64,000 nucleotides of DNA from Metapseudomonas boanensis. GTDB taxonomy: Bacteria; Pseudomonadota; Gammaproteobacteria; Pseudomonadales; Pseudomonadaceae. The notes below the pieces were generated by a model. That model had not been told where the DNA came from and did no database searches. It saw nothing but the letters and a program-made list of their open reading frames with translations. Positions 51,996-60,301 of the stretch are shown piece after piece. A program made the translations under genes and the position numbers. Each line of letters begins with the position of its first letter. Position 1 is the stretch's first letter. The DNA lies in NCBI RefSeq assembly GCF_018704125.1, contig NZ_JAGTIS010000002.1:310001-374000 (forward strand), given 5' to 3'.

Positions 51996-52093
51996 TGTGG
52001 GTGCGAAATCATTCGCAAAGCAGGCCACAGGCCTGCCTTCCCAGCCCATGAGGGACCGCTAGGCGGTCCTTTGCGAATGAATTCGCACCCACA
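51996..52093. repeat. GAATGAATTCGC palindromic repeat, copy B (98 bp)
   Basis: Twenty-five-base arms (51996-52020 and 52069-52093) are inverted repeats with one mismatch. Smaller hairpins lie between them: AGGCCACAGGCCT and GACCGCTAGGCGGTC. It sits between the convergent ends of fabY and cysQ, 19 bases before the cysQ stop, so it may serve as a bidirectional terminator. It is the same family as the copy after arcC. Confidence 0.85.
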
Positions 52094-52111
52094 GGCGATC
52101 GAACTGCGGAA

Positions 52112-52933
52112 TCAGTCCAGCGCCCGTGCCAGTTGGATCAGCTCTGCACGCCATTCGGCTGCGACCGGCAGGGCAAGGAAGGACGGGTTGAGGAAATCCT
52201 CACGGGCCTCATAGGTCAACGCGGTGCCGGCCAGATCAAGCACCTCGCCCCCCGCCCCTTCGAGCACCCCCTGTGCGGCGGCAGTATCCCACTGTGATGT
52301 CGGCGCCAGACGCGGGTAACAGTCGGCGGTGCCTTCGGCCAGCAGGCAGAACTTCAACGAGCTGCCGATGTTCGCCAGCGCCAGATCACCAAACAGTTCG
52401 CCCAACCCATTCAGCAAACGCTCCTGCGCGGGGCTGGAATGGCGACGACTGGCGACTACCGTAAAGGCCTCGTCCGGTGCAATGCGAACGCTGATTTCAT
52501 GCGCCTGCTCCGCCGGCTCGGCGCGCCAGGCGCCCAGGCCAGCACCGCCGTAATAGCAGCGCCCGCCCACCGGCATGCCGACCACGCCGAACACCACGCG
52601 TCCCTGCTCGATCAGCGCTACGTTCACAGTGAACTCGTCAGTACCGGCGATGAATTCCTTGGTGCCATCCAGCGGGTCCACCAGCCACCAGCGATGCCAA
52701 CCCTTGCGCTCGGCCAGCGGAATGTCTGCCGCCTCCTCGGAGAGCACCGGGATACTGGGGTCAAGTGCCCGCAAGCCGGTATCCAGGATCAAGTGCGCGG
52801 CCAGGTCAGCTGCGGTCACAGGCGAGGCATCGACCTTTTCGGTCACGGTCAGCTCGCTGCGCCAATAAGGCAGGATGGCTTCACCGGCCTGGCGTACCAG
52901 ATCGATGACGGCAGGTACGAGTGGGTGGTTCAT
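52112..52933 (-). CDS. cysQ: 3'(2'),5'-bisphosphate nucleotidase CysQ
   Basis: This 273-residue Li+-sensitive, Mg-dependent phosphatase converts 3'-phosphoadenosine 5'-phosphate to AMP, recycling a by-product of sulfate assimilation. LSEEAADIP, the metal motif DPLDGTKEF and WDTAAAQGVLEGAGG are the inositol monophosphatase-family signatures. Its ATG overlaps the nudE stop by four bases. Confidence 0.95.
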   Translation of the reverse strand: MNHPLVPAVIDLVRQAGEAILPYWRSELTVTEKVDASPVTAADLAAHLILDTGLRALDPSIPVLSEEAADIPLAERKGWHRWWLVDPLDGTKEFIAGTDEFTVNVALIEQGRVVFGVVGMPVGGRCYYGGAGLGAWRAEPAEQAHEISVRIAPDEAFTVVASRRHSSPAQERLLNGLGELFGDLALANIGSSLKFCLLAEGTADCYPRLAPTSQWDTAAAQGVLEGAGGEVLDLAGTALTYEAREDFLNPSFLALPVAAEWRAELIQLARALD

Positions 52934-53496
52934 GGTTTGAACTCTCCGCGCTGGCTGAGGATATCGCGGGTCAGATAGAGCGCCGCCAGGGCACGGCCTT
53001 CGCTGAACTGCTGGTGCTGGGCGAGGCTCGACAACTCGCGCAGGCTGATGCGATCGACCCGCAACGGTTCGGGCTCATCGCCCGGCAGGCTTTCTTCATA
53101 GAGGTCGCGGGCCAGCACCACCTGGATTCTCTGGCTCATGTAGCCTGGCGACAGCGACAGCTCGGTCAGGTGCTCCAGTTGGCGAGCACCGAATCCGGCT
53201 TCTTCCTTGAGCTCGCGATTGGCAGCCTCCAGCACGTCCTCACCGGGCTCGATCAGCCCCTTGGGCAACGAGAGCTGGTAGTCATCGGTGCCGGCACAGT
53301 ACTCCTCCACCAGCAATACATGCTCGGCATCCGCCAGGGCCACCACCATCACGGCGCCATATCCGGTGCCCTGCCCCACCAGACGTTCGTAGGTACGCTC
53401 GACGCCATTGGCGAAGCGCAACTGCAACTCCTCGACGCGGAACAGGCGGCTGCTGGCGACGATTTCGCGGGCGAGCACCGTGGGCTTCTGACGCAT
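52930..53496 (-). CDS. nudE: ADP compounds hydrolase NudE (Nudix)
   Basis: This 188-residue Nudix hydrolase acts on ADP-ribose, NADH and Ap3A. A complete Nudix box occupies about residues 92-114: GLIEPGEDVLEAANRE followed by LKEEAGF. It is the first gene of the nudE-cysQ pair, which are translationally coupled. It is divergent from the nucleotidase gene, with 131 bases between the starts. Confidence 0.94.
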   Translation of the reverse strand: MRQKPTVLAREIVASSRLFRVEELQLRFANGVERTYERLVGQGTGYGAVMVVALADAEHVLLVEEYCAGTDDYQLSLPKGLIEPGEDVLEAANRELKEEAGFGARQLEHLTELSLSPGYMSQRIQVVLARDLYEESLPGDEPEPLRVDRISLRELSSLAQHQQFSEGRALAALYLTRDILSQRGEFKP

Positions 53497-53627
53497 AACG
53501 AACTCCTTGGCATGACCGGCGGGTTATCATACCCCGCCTTTGGCCATTGTCCCCGCCAGAGATTGTTTGGTGGCGACGGCCAACCCTGCAATTGCGACAG
53601 CCCCCACACAGCGGTCCTGTATCTCCT

Positions 53628-54290
53628 ATGCCCCAACTGCCCTGGCCTGAAATCGACACCGTGCTGCTCGACATGGACGGCACTCTGCTCGACCTGCACT
53701 TCGACAACCACTTCTGGATGGAATACTTGCCGCAGCGCTACGCCGAGCACCACGGCATCAGCCGCGAACTGGCCGACGCCGAGTTGCTGCCGCTGTTCCG
53801 CGACAACGCCGGCCAGCTCAACTGGTACTGCACGGATTTCTGGAGCCGAGAGCTTGCCCTGCCGATCCGCGACCTCAAGCGCGAAGTGGCTCATCTGATC
53901 GCCCTGCGCCCGGGCTCTGATCTCTTCCTTGCTGCCCTGCGCCGCGCCGGCAAGCGCGTAGCGCTGATTACCAACGCCCATCGCGATTCGCTGTCACTGA
54001 AGATGGAGCGGGTGCAACTCGCGCCCTGGTTCGACCGGCTGATCAGCTCCCACGACTATGGCTTCCCCAAGGAGGACCAGCAGTTCTGGGACGCCCTGCA
54101 GCAAGACTTCGGCTTCGACCCGGCACGCAGCCTATTCATCGACGATAGCCTGCCAATCCTGCGCAGCGCCCGGCAGTACGGCATTGGCCACCTGCTGGCC
54201 GTGCGCGAACCGGACAGCCGCAAGGGGCCGAAAAACACCGAGGAGTTCGCTGCGGTGGACAGCTACCACACGCTGGTCGAGGGGCTGTAG
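53628..54290 (+). CDS. yrfG: GMP/IMP nucleotidase YrfG (HAD superfamily)
   Basis: This 220-residue HAD phosphatase has motif I DTVLLDMDGTLLDL, motif II LITNAHRDS and motif IV FIDDSLPIL, with the substrate-specific cap between. It is the counterpart of E. coli YrfG and PAO1 PA5177. An upstream in-frame extension (27 codons) lacks similarity, and the ATG used here gives the family length. Confidence 0.92.
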   Translation: MPQLPWPEIDTVLLDMDGTLLDLHFDNHFWMEYLPQRYAEHHGISRELADAELLPLFRDNAGQLNWYCTDFWSRELALPIRDLKREVAHLIALRPGSDLFLAALRRAGKRVALITNAHRDSLSLKMERVQLAPWFDRLISSHDYGFPKEDQQFWDALQQDFGFDPARSLFIDDSLPILRSARQYGIGHLLAVREPDSRKGPKNTEEFAAVDSYHTLVEGL

Positions 54291-54325
54291 CGAGACTGCC
54301 CCGCCCGTGCTGCGCAGCCTCGGCC

Positions 54326-54766
54326 CTACTCGGGGATGCGCAGCACCTGCCCTGGGTAGATCTTGTCGGGATGCGCGAGCATCGGCTTGTTGGCCTCGAA
54401 GATCTTCATATAGGCGTTGGCGTTGCCGTACTCAGCCTTGGCGATGGCGCTCAAGGTATCGCCCTTTTTCACCGTCACGAAGCGTGCAGGAACGGTAGCC
54501 GGTGCATTGACGGTGATGTGGTCCTCGACCTCACCGACGCCTTCAACGTTGCCCAGCGCCAGAAGAATCTTCTCCTTCTCTTCCTGAGTGGCGACTTCCC
54601 CGCGTACCACCACCTTTTCGCCTTCTACCGATACCTGGATCGCCGGGTTGCCCAGACCCACCTTGGCCACATGCTCCTTCAGCGAATCGGCGGCTTGCGC
54701 TTCCTGCCCGACCAGTGATTCCCACAGCTTGACTCCTGCTTCTTTGACAAAGGTGAAGATGCTCAT
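54326..54766 (-). CDS. kbp: BON-LysM protein (YgaU/Kbp-type potassium-binding protein)
   Basis: The 146-residue cytoplasmic protein has a BON domain (about 25-90, VEGEKVVVRGEVATQEEKEK) and a C-terminal LysM domain (about 95-145, FVTVKKGDTLSAIAKAEYGN to YPGQVLRIPE). E. coli YgaU (Kbp) has the same layout and binds K+. It has no signal peptide despite the LysM domain. It starts after GAGAGGAGCCGTC and is divergent from lysR. Confidence 0.9.
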   Translation of the reverse strand: MSIFTFVKEAGVKLWESLVGQEAQAADSLKEHVAKVGLGNPAIQVSVEGEKVVVRGEVATQEEKEKILLALGNVEGVGEVEDHITVNAPATVPARFVTVKKGDTLSAIAKAEYGNANAYMKIFEANKPMLAHPDKIYPGQVLRIPE

Positions 54767-54836
54767 GACGGCTCCTCTCGTTCCTCAGGGGAAACAGGCG
54801 CAGATGCGCCCGGGAGGTGCAAGTCTAGACGGCCGT

Positions 54837-54851
54837 TCCAGACTCTCTGGA
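54837..54851. promoter_or_regulatory. Short palindrome between kbp and lysR
   Basis: TCCAGA-CTC-TCTGGA is a perfect 6-3-6 palindrome 51 bases before the lysR start. It is a possible operator, but it lacks the T-N11-A spacing typical of LysR boxes. Confidence 0.3.
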
Positions 54852-54902
54852 GGACCTGCCCAACGGTGATGGCTAGAATGCTCAGGCACCCAAGGAGGCG
54901 GC

Positions 54903-55805
54903 ATGGACATCAAGCAACTGAAGTTCCTCATCGCACTGGAGGAAACCCGCCACTTCGGCCAGGCCGCCGCGCGCTGCCACGTCACCCAGCCGACGCTGTC
55001 GATGCGCCTGCGCAGCCTGGAGGAAGAGCTGGGTCTGGAGCTGGTGATCCGGGGCCAACGCTTCGAAGGCTTCACCGATGCGGGCCAGCGTGTACTGGCC
55101 TGGGCTCGCACCCTACTCGCTGCCCACGATGGTCTCTACGCCGAAGCCGCCGCCTGCCGTGGCCAGTTGGTCGGCACCTTGCGCCTGGGCGTAGTGCCGC
55201 TGGCCGGCTTCGACCCAATGCGCCTGGTGAACGCCTTTGCAAGGCAGCACCCGAGCCTGCGCTTCCAGCTGTTCTCCCTCAGCTCCGAGCAGGTGCTCGA
55301 GGGCCTGGCGCGCAACCAGCTGGACCTGGGTCTGTCCTACCTGGATCGCCTCGACCGCGAGCACTTCGAGAGCCTGGAACTGGCACAAACGCGCATGGGC
55401 CTGCTGCACGACCGGCGGCATTTCACCTTCGACGATGCACCATTGGCCTGGGAAAGCCTGGTCGACCTGCCGCTGGGCCTGCTCTCGGGCGGCATGCACT
55501 TCCGCCAGTCCATCGATCACGGCTTTCGCAGCCGTGGCCTGTCGCCCCAGCCAAGGCTGGAGACCGACGCCGTCCATCAACTGCTGCAAGCCGTCAGTGC
55601 CGGCCTGTGCTGCGCCATCATGCCGCTCGACAGTGGCCTCGACGACTTCACCGAACACCTGGCCCTGACGCCCATTGCGGACGCTCGCACCCTGGCGCCG
55701 TTGGGCCTGATCCTGCGCCGTGGGGCGCCGCGCTCGGCGCTGGCGGATGCGTGTTTTGGGGAGGCAAAGGCGCTATTGGATCGACCCCTAACCCAGCCGC
55801 TGTAG
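54903..55805 (+). CDS. OxyR/CynR-like LysR-family regulator
   Basis: The 300-residue regulator begins MDIKQLKFLIALEETRHFGQ, with helix-turn-helix QAAARCHVTQPTLSMRLRSL; this N-terminus is characteristic of LysR proteins near fdhD/FdhF genes (PAO1 PA5179). The effector domain shows no OxyR-type redox cysteine pair. It may regulate the fdhD-oxidoreductase operon 200 bases downstream or the divergent kbp gene. Confidence 0.88.
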   Translation: MDIKQLKFLIALEETRHFGQAAARCHVTQPTLSMRLRSLEEELGLELVIRGQRFEGFTDAGQRVLAWARTLLAAHDGLYAEAAACRGQLVGTLRLGVVPLAGFDPMRLVNAFARQHPSLRFQLFSLSSEQVLEGLARNQLDLGLSYLDRLDREHFESLELAQTRMGLLHDRRHFTFDDAPLAWESLVDLPLGLLSGGMHFRQSIDHGFRSRGLSPQPRLETDAVHQLLQAVSAGLCCAIMPLDSGLDDFTEHLALTPIADARTLAPLGLILRRGAPRSALADACFGEAKALLDRPLTQPL

Positions 55806-56013
55806 GAGCCAGCTTGCTGGCGAGCCGCCCCGAGCACGCCCCTCCCAGTTCGCGAGCAGGAACTCGGCGCCCCCCGAGCCCCTACTGCGTGCTCATGACA
55901 GGTTGCTCCACGAACGATAGATACCATCGATCACCACATCGGAACCAACGATTAGACGCCCATGCCAGACAGGCCTAGGATGGCTAGGTCAATTCGTCGC
56001 AGGGGCACCCGCC
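55806..56013. other. lysR-fdhD spacer with REP-like hairpin
   Basis: GTAGGAGCCAGCTTGCTGGC (from 55802) is a common Pseudomonas REP-type sequence with a GCCAGC/GCTGGC stem. CCTAG-GATGG-CTAGG (55974-55988) is a small inverted repeat 26 bases before the fdhD start and could be an operator. No gene is seen. Confidence 0.5.
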
Positions 56014-56859
56014 ATGCCACGCCCAGGCGCCAAACGCCATCTTTCCGCCGTTTCCATGCCTCCTCCGCCAATGGGCTATGCCTATGCCGAACTGGACCAG
56101 CCAGCCTGCGTCAAGGATGCGGTGTTGGCGGAGGAGTGCGCCCTGGCCATCGCCTATAACGGCATCAGTCATGCCGTGATGATGGTTTCCCCCAGCGCAC
56201 TCGAAGACTTCATCACCGGCTTCAGCCTGAGCAGCGGCATCATCCAGTCCATCGACGAGATCTATGACATACAGATCCACGGTGAAGGGACGGCACTGCG
56301 GGCCGATGTGCAGATCAGCAACCGCGCTTTCTGGTCGCTCAAGGAGCAGCGCCGCCAACTGGCAGGCACCACGGGCTGCGGCCTGTGCGGAGTAGAAGCC
56401 CTGGAGCAGGCACTGCCCAACCTGCAATCTCTGGTTCCGGCGCCACTGCCTCCGGCCGAGCACCTGCACGAACTGCGCCCCCGCATTGCCGCCGCGCAGG
56501 ACCTGGCTCGCCACAGCGGTGCCCTGCATGCCGCACTCTTCGTCGATGCGGCGGGCGAACTGCACCTGTGCCGGGAAGACATCGGCCGGCACAACGCCCT
56601 GGACAAGCTGATTGGCGCCCTGCTGCGCGAAGGCATCGAGCCTCGTGAAGGCTTTGCCGTGGTCACCAGCCGCTGCAGCCTGGAACTTATCCACAAAGCG
56701 GTGCGCGCCGGCCTGGCCACCCTGGTCAGCCTCTCGGCGCCCACCACCCTCACCGTGCAGTGGGCCCGCCAGCATCACCTCAACCTCATCCACCTGCCCC
56801 ACCACAGCGCACCCCGGGTCTACAGCCCTGCGCCGCCACCACAAGCCACGATCGAATGA
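56014..56859 (+). CDS. fdhD: Formate dehydrogenase accessory sulfurtransferase FdhD
   Basis: This 281-residue protein passes sulfur from a cysteine desulfurase to the bis-MGD molybdenum cofactor, which formate dehydrogenases need. The cysteine pair is in GTTGCGLCGVEAL, and LCREDIGRHNALDKLIGALL and SRCSLELIHKAVRAG are conserved. The stop overlaps the next gene's start (ATGA), so it is coupled to the enzyme it probably matures. Confidence 0.93.
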   Translation: MPRPGAKRHLSAVSMPPPPMGYAYAELDQPACVKDAVLAEECALAIAYNGISHAVMMVSPSALEDFITGFSLSSGIIQSIDEIYDIQIHGEGTALRADVQISNRAFWSLKEQRRQLAGTTGCGLCGVEALEQALPNLQSLVPAPLPPAEHLHELRPRIAAAQDLARHSGALHAALFVDAAGELHLCREDIGRHNALDKLIGALLREGIEPREGFAVVTSRCSLELIHKAVRAGLATLVSLSAPTTLTVQWARQHHLNLIHLPHHSAPRVYSPAPPPQATIE

Positions 56860-59177
56860 GCCTTCAACCCGCACGACCCCGCTACAAGCCTTACACGGGT
56901 GCAGCGGCCGGATGGGGCGCGCTGCGCAGCGTGACCCGCTTCTGGCTGGACAGCAAACAGCCGTTCAAGAACCTCCGCGCCCTGCTCAAGACCAACCAGA
57001 ACGGCGGCTTCGACTGCCCCGGCTGCGCCTGGGGCGACTCGCCCGAAAACGGCCGGATCAAGTTCTGCGAAAACGGCGCCAAGGCGGTCAACTGGGAGGC
57101 CACCAAGCGCGGTGTGGGTGCAACTTTCTTCGCCCGCTACAGCGTCAGCGAGCTGCGCCGGCAAAGCGATTACTGGCTCGAATACCAGGGCCGCCTGACC
57201 CAGCCGATGCGCTACGACCGCCAGACTGACCACTATGTGCCGGTCAGCTGGGACGAAGCCTTCGCCCTGATCGCACGCCACCTGCACAACCTGGAGAGCC
57301 CTGACCAGGCCGAGTTCTACACCTCGGGCCGGGCCAGCAACGAAGCCGCCTTCCTCTATCAACTGTTTGTCCGCGCCTTTGGCACCAACAACTTCCCGGA
57401 CTGCTCGAACATGTGCCACGAGGCCAGCGGCGTCGCCCTGGGCCAAAGCGTGGGCGTCGGCAAGGGCAGCGTCACCTTCGCCGACTTCGAGCATGCCGAT
57501 GCCATCTTCGTCTTCGGCCAGAACCCCGGCACCAACCATCCACGGATGCTGGAGCCACTGCGTGAGGCAGTGAAGCGCGGCGCCCAGGTCGCCTGCTTCA
57601 ACCCGCTCAAGGAGCGGGGGCTGGAACGTTTCCAGCACCCGCAGCACGCGTTCGAAATGCTCAGCAATGGTTCAAGGCCGCTCAATACCGCCTTTTTCCG
57701 CCCAGCCCTGGGTGGCGACATGGCGGCCCTGCGCGGCATGGCCAAGTTCCTGCTGCAATGGGAGCGCGAGGCCCAGTCCAAGGGTGAGGCGGCGGTGTTC
57801 GACCACGCTTTCATCGCCGAGCACACGGAGGGCGTCGACGCCTACCTGGCACAAGTGGACGCCACACCCTGGGCGCAGATCGAGCAGCAATCCGGGCTGC
57901 GCCTGGACGAGATCGAATGCGCCGCGCGCCTCTACCGCGACGCAAACCGCGTGATCATCTGCTGGGCCATGGGCTTGACCCAGCATCACCACTCGGTGCC
58001 GACCATCCAGGAAATCGTCAATCTGCAACTGCTGCGCGGCAATGTCGGTCGCCCGGGCGCGGGGCTGTGTCCGGTCCGTGGCCATAGCAATGTGCAGGGC
58101 GACCGCACCATGGGCATCAACGACCGGCCCCCAGCCGCCCTGCTGGATGCGCTGGAGCAGCGCTTCCAGTTCAGGGTGCCGCGTGAGCATGGCCACAACA
58201 CCGTGGAAGCCATCAACGCAATGCTCGAAGGCCACTCCAAGGTCTTCATCGGCCTTGGCGGCAACTTCGCCCAGGCCACCCCGGACAGCCCACGCACCCA
58301 CGCCGCGCTGCAGCACTGCGCGCTGACCGTGCAGATCAGCACCAAGCTCAATCGCAGCCATCTGACCACCGGGAACGACGCACTGATCCTGCCGTGCCTG
58401 GGCCGCACCGACATCGACCGGCAGGCGGAAGGCCCACAAGCAGTGACGGTGGAAGACTCCTTCAGCATGATCCATGCGTCCTACGGCCAACTCGAACCGC
58501 TGTCCGCCGAAATGCGCTCGGAGCCTGCCATCATCGCGGGCATCGCCAAGGCCGTTCTGGGCAACCACCCCGTGGACTGGGATGCGCTGATCGGCCACTA
58601 CGACCGAATTCGCGAGCTGATCGCCGATACCATTCCAGGCTTCCACGACTTCAATCGCCGTGTGCAGCACCCAGGCGGTTTCCACCTGGGAAACTCGGCC
58701 GGTGAACGCCGCTGGAGCACCGCCAACGGGCGCGCCAACTTCGCTCCTCATTCGCTGCCGCAAAGCCTGCTGCACGAGAAGGTCCGCGAGACCGGCGAAC
58801 AACCCGATCTGATCCTGCAGACATTGCGCTCCCACGATCAGTACAACACCACCATCTACAGCCTGGATGACCGCTATCGTGGCGTGCGGGGACTGCGCGA
58901 AGTGGTCTTCGCCAACGCCGACGACATCAATCGCCTAGGCTATGAGCCAGGACAGAAGGTGGACATGGTGTCGTTGTGGGCCGATGGCGTGGAGCGCCGG
59001 GTGTCAGGCTTCACCTTGCTGGCGTACGACATTCCACCGGGCCAGGCGGCTGCCTATTACCCGGAGACGAACCCGCTGGTACCGCTGGACAGTTTTGGTG
59101 AGGGCAGCTTCACGCCGACTTCCAAATTCGTCGCCATCCGCCTGGAGCCAGCACGGGATACAGGCCGCATTCTCTGA
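56856..59177 (+). CDS. FdhF/YdeP-type molybdopterin oxidoreductase
   Basis: The 773-residue protein belongs to the FdhF/YdeP family of bis-MGD enzymes; the PAO1 counterpart is PA5181. The N-terminus has only CPGC (FDCPGCAWGD), not the four-cysteine ferredoxin-like cluster of true formate dehydrogenases, so a complete 4Fe-4S site is doubtful. FYTSGRASNEAAFLYQLF and the molybdopterin-binding GLCPVRGHSNVQGDRTMGI follow, and a C-terminal cofactor-binding domain (about 650-773) closes it. At the usual selenocysteine/cysteine position there is CHEASGVAL (residue about 188). It has no TAT signal, so it is cytoplasmic. The reaction is unproven; links to acid resistance come from E. coli YdeP. Confidence 0.88.
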   Translation: MSLQPARPRYKPYTGAAAGWGALRSVTRFWLDSKQPFKNLRALLKTNQNGGFDCPGCAWGDSPENGRIKFCENGAKAVNWEATKRGVGATFFARYSVSELRRQSDYWLEYQGRLTQPMRYDRQTDHYVPVSWDEAFALIARHLHNLESPDQAEFYTSGRASNEAAFLYQLFVRAFGTNNFPDCSNMCHEASGVALGQSVGVGKGSVTFADFEHADAIFVFGQNPGTNHPRMLEPLREAVKRGAQVACFNPLKERGLERFQHPQHAFEMLSNGSRPLNTAFFRPALGGDMAALRGMAKFLLQWEREAQSKGEAAVFDHAFIAEHTEGVDAYLAQVDATPWAQIEQQSGLRLDEIECAARLYRDANRVIICWAMGLTQHHHSVPTIQEIVNLQLLRGNVGRPGAGLCPVRGHSNVQGDRTMGINDRPPAALLDALEQRFQFRVPREHGHNTVEAINAMLEGHSKVFIGLGGNFAQATPDSPRTHAALQHCALTVQISTKLNRSHLTTGNDALILPCLGRTDIDRQAEGPQAVTVEDSFSMIHASYGQLEPLSAEMRSEPAIIAGIAKAVLGNHPVDWDALIGHYDRIRELIADTIPGFHDFNRRVQHPGGFHLGNSAGERRWSTANGRANFAPHSLPQSLLHEKVRETGEQPDLILQTLRSHDQYNTTIYSLDDRYRGVRGLREVVFANADDINRLGYEPGQKVDMVSLWADGVERRVSGFTLLAYDIPPGQAAAYYPETNPLVPLDSFGEGSFTPTSKFVAIRLEPARDTGRIL

Positions 59178-59196
59178 CGGAGCGACCGTCAGAGAA
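59170..59196 (+). terminator. Hairpin overlapping the FdhF-like stop codon
   Basis: TTCTCTGACGG (59170-59180) pairs perfectly with CCGTCAGAGAA (59186-59196) around AGCGA, and the TGA stop lies inside the left arm. The sequence after it is only ATTT, so termination strength is uncertain. Confidence 0.7.
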
Positions 59197-59200
59197 ATTT

Positions 59201-59290
59201 CCCCTGCATTCATTCGCCAGGGGTGCCCGGCAGCCCCTGGGCATCCATCCGAAAGGGCCACGGCCTGCCTGGTAAATTAATTCGCCTTCA
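59201..59290. repeat. Degenerate GAATGAATTCGC-type repeat, copy C (tentative)
   Basis: CATTCATTCGCC on the left and AAATTAATTCGCC on the right resemble the arms of the two better copies near fabY. A CCAGGGG/CCCCTGG hairpin (59217-59240) lies between. The match is imperfect. Confidence 0.35.
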
Positions 59291-59645
59291 GAATCCCCCT
59301 ATATCTTCTGAGCCATTAAAGGCCGGGGTTAGATCGAAGTAATTAAATAAGTTCCGAACAACACTTAACTAAAATGAAACAAATTGAAACGCCAACTCAA
59401 TGCGTATATAAAGTGCAAACACGCCACACACTCTTCAAGGCACTTTGCCAGCATCAGGCAGCCTGAAAGCACAAGGAAAACCGGAGGTTAACGACCTGTG
59501 ACCGCGCTAGGCAAAAAAAGTTCTGTCATAATAAAACCCAATTAAAAATATATAAAAAATTGGTGTTTTTCGTCGGCCTCCACTTGCGCAAGTTAATTCC
59601 CACAGTAAATATCGCCTCACCAAAACCAATGAGGCGACCCTCACC
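59291..59645. other. AT-rich non-coding region; small RNA or long leader candidate
   Basis: This 355-base stretch is strikingly AT-rich compared with the rest of the window. AAAACCCAATT (59533-59543) pairs with AATTGGTGTTTT (59559-59570) as a hairpin with an A/T loop ending in T residues, a terminator-like structure. From memory, PAO1 has a predicted small RNA (P34) in the equivalent interval after PA5181. A small RNA here is inference. No convincing ORF is present. Confidence 0.4.
59613..59636 (+). promoter_or_regulatory. Hairpin sequestering the Shine-Dalgarno of the glycine-zipper gene
   Basis: CGCCTCA (59613-59619) pairs with TGAGGCG (59630-59636) around a ten-base loop. The right arm holds GAGG, the only ribosome-site candidate for the ATG at 59646. 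Opening the hairpin could control translation. Confidence 0.45.
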
Positions 59646-60131
59646 ATGAAGTACACCTCGATCCTTCTTCTGTCTCTTGGCCTTGCCAGCGGCAGCGTCT
59701 TCGCAGGCGGCAATACCGAAGCCGGTGTTGGCGGCGCGCTAGGCGGGGTCCTGGGTTCTGTGGTCGGTAATGCCGTAGGCGGCAGCACCGGCGCAGCCAT
59801 CGGCGCCGGCGTAGGTGGTGCCGCAGGCGGTGCAGTAGCCGCCCCGCGCCGCAACCGTACTGAAGCCGCCATTGGCGGCGGCCTGGGCGCGGCCGGCGGC
59901 CAAGTCGTCGGCCGCTCCATGGGCGGCACCACGGGCGGCCTGATCGGCGCGGCCCTCGGTGGCGGCGCCGGTGGTGCACTGGGCAATGAATACGGCGACA
60001 GGAATCGCTATGACGATGACGACTGGGACGACGATGGTCATCGCCACTACCGCCGTGCCTACCGCGACCATCCGGGCCGAGGCCATGCCTGGGGCCATCG
60101 CAAGCACAAGCACCGTCACTGGGACGATTGA
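59646..60131 (+). CDS. Secreted glycine-zipper protein with Asp/His-rich tail
   Basis: The 161-residue protein has a signal peptide (KYTSILLLSLGLASGSVFA) and a long Gly/Ala-zipper region (about 25-118) with repeated GGxxG and GAAxGAG units, typical of small glycine-zipper proteins that insert in or associate with membranes. The tail is unusual: an acidic patch YDDDDWDDD followed by a histidine/arginine-rich segment ending HKHRHWDD, which could bind metal. It is a paralogue of the next gene. It has its own terminator. Function is unknown. Confidence 0.75.
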   Translation: MKYTSILLLSLGLASGSVFAGGNTEAGVGGALGGVLGSVVGNAVGGSTGAAIGAGVGGAAGGAVAAPRRNRTEAAIGGGLGAAGGQVVGRSMGGTTGGLIGAALGGGAGGALGNEYGDRNRYDDDDWDDDGHRHYRRAYRDHPGRGHAWGHRKHKHRHWDD

Positions 60132-60147
60132 TCAACATGACCAACCG

Positions 60148-60175
60148 AAAAAGCCCGCATCCAGCGGGCTTTTTC
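60148..60175 (+). terminator. Terminator after the first glycine-zipper gene
   Basis: AAAAAGCCCGC (60148-60158) pairs with GCGGGCTTTTT (60164-60174) around ATCCA. It is bidirectional in form and a strong candidate. Confidence 0.92.
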
Positions 60176-60301
60176 TGCGGGCTGAGGCCTGGTCGAGCGA
60201 CGGCCGGCCCCCTGCCGATTCCATAATCCGACCTGCGTCATGGATGCCCCGGAGAAGCCGCGGGACCATGGACTTCCCCTTCGAAATGGAGACTTAGCAA
60301 G

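Noticed and set aside
59500-59547. 15-codon GTG frame after GGAGG
   Set aside because: A good ribosome site is present, but spacing is long (10 bases), the frame is very short, and an AGGT-TAACG-ACCT palindrome explains part of the match.
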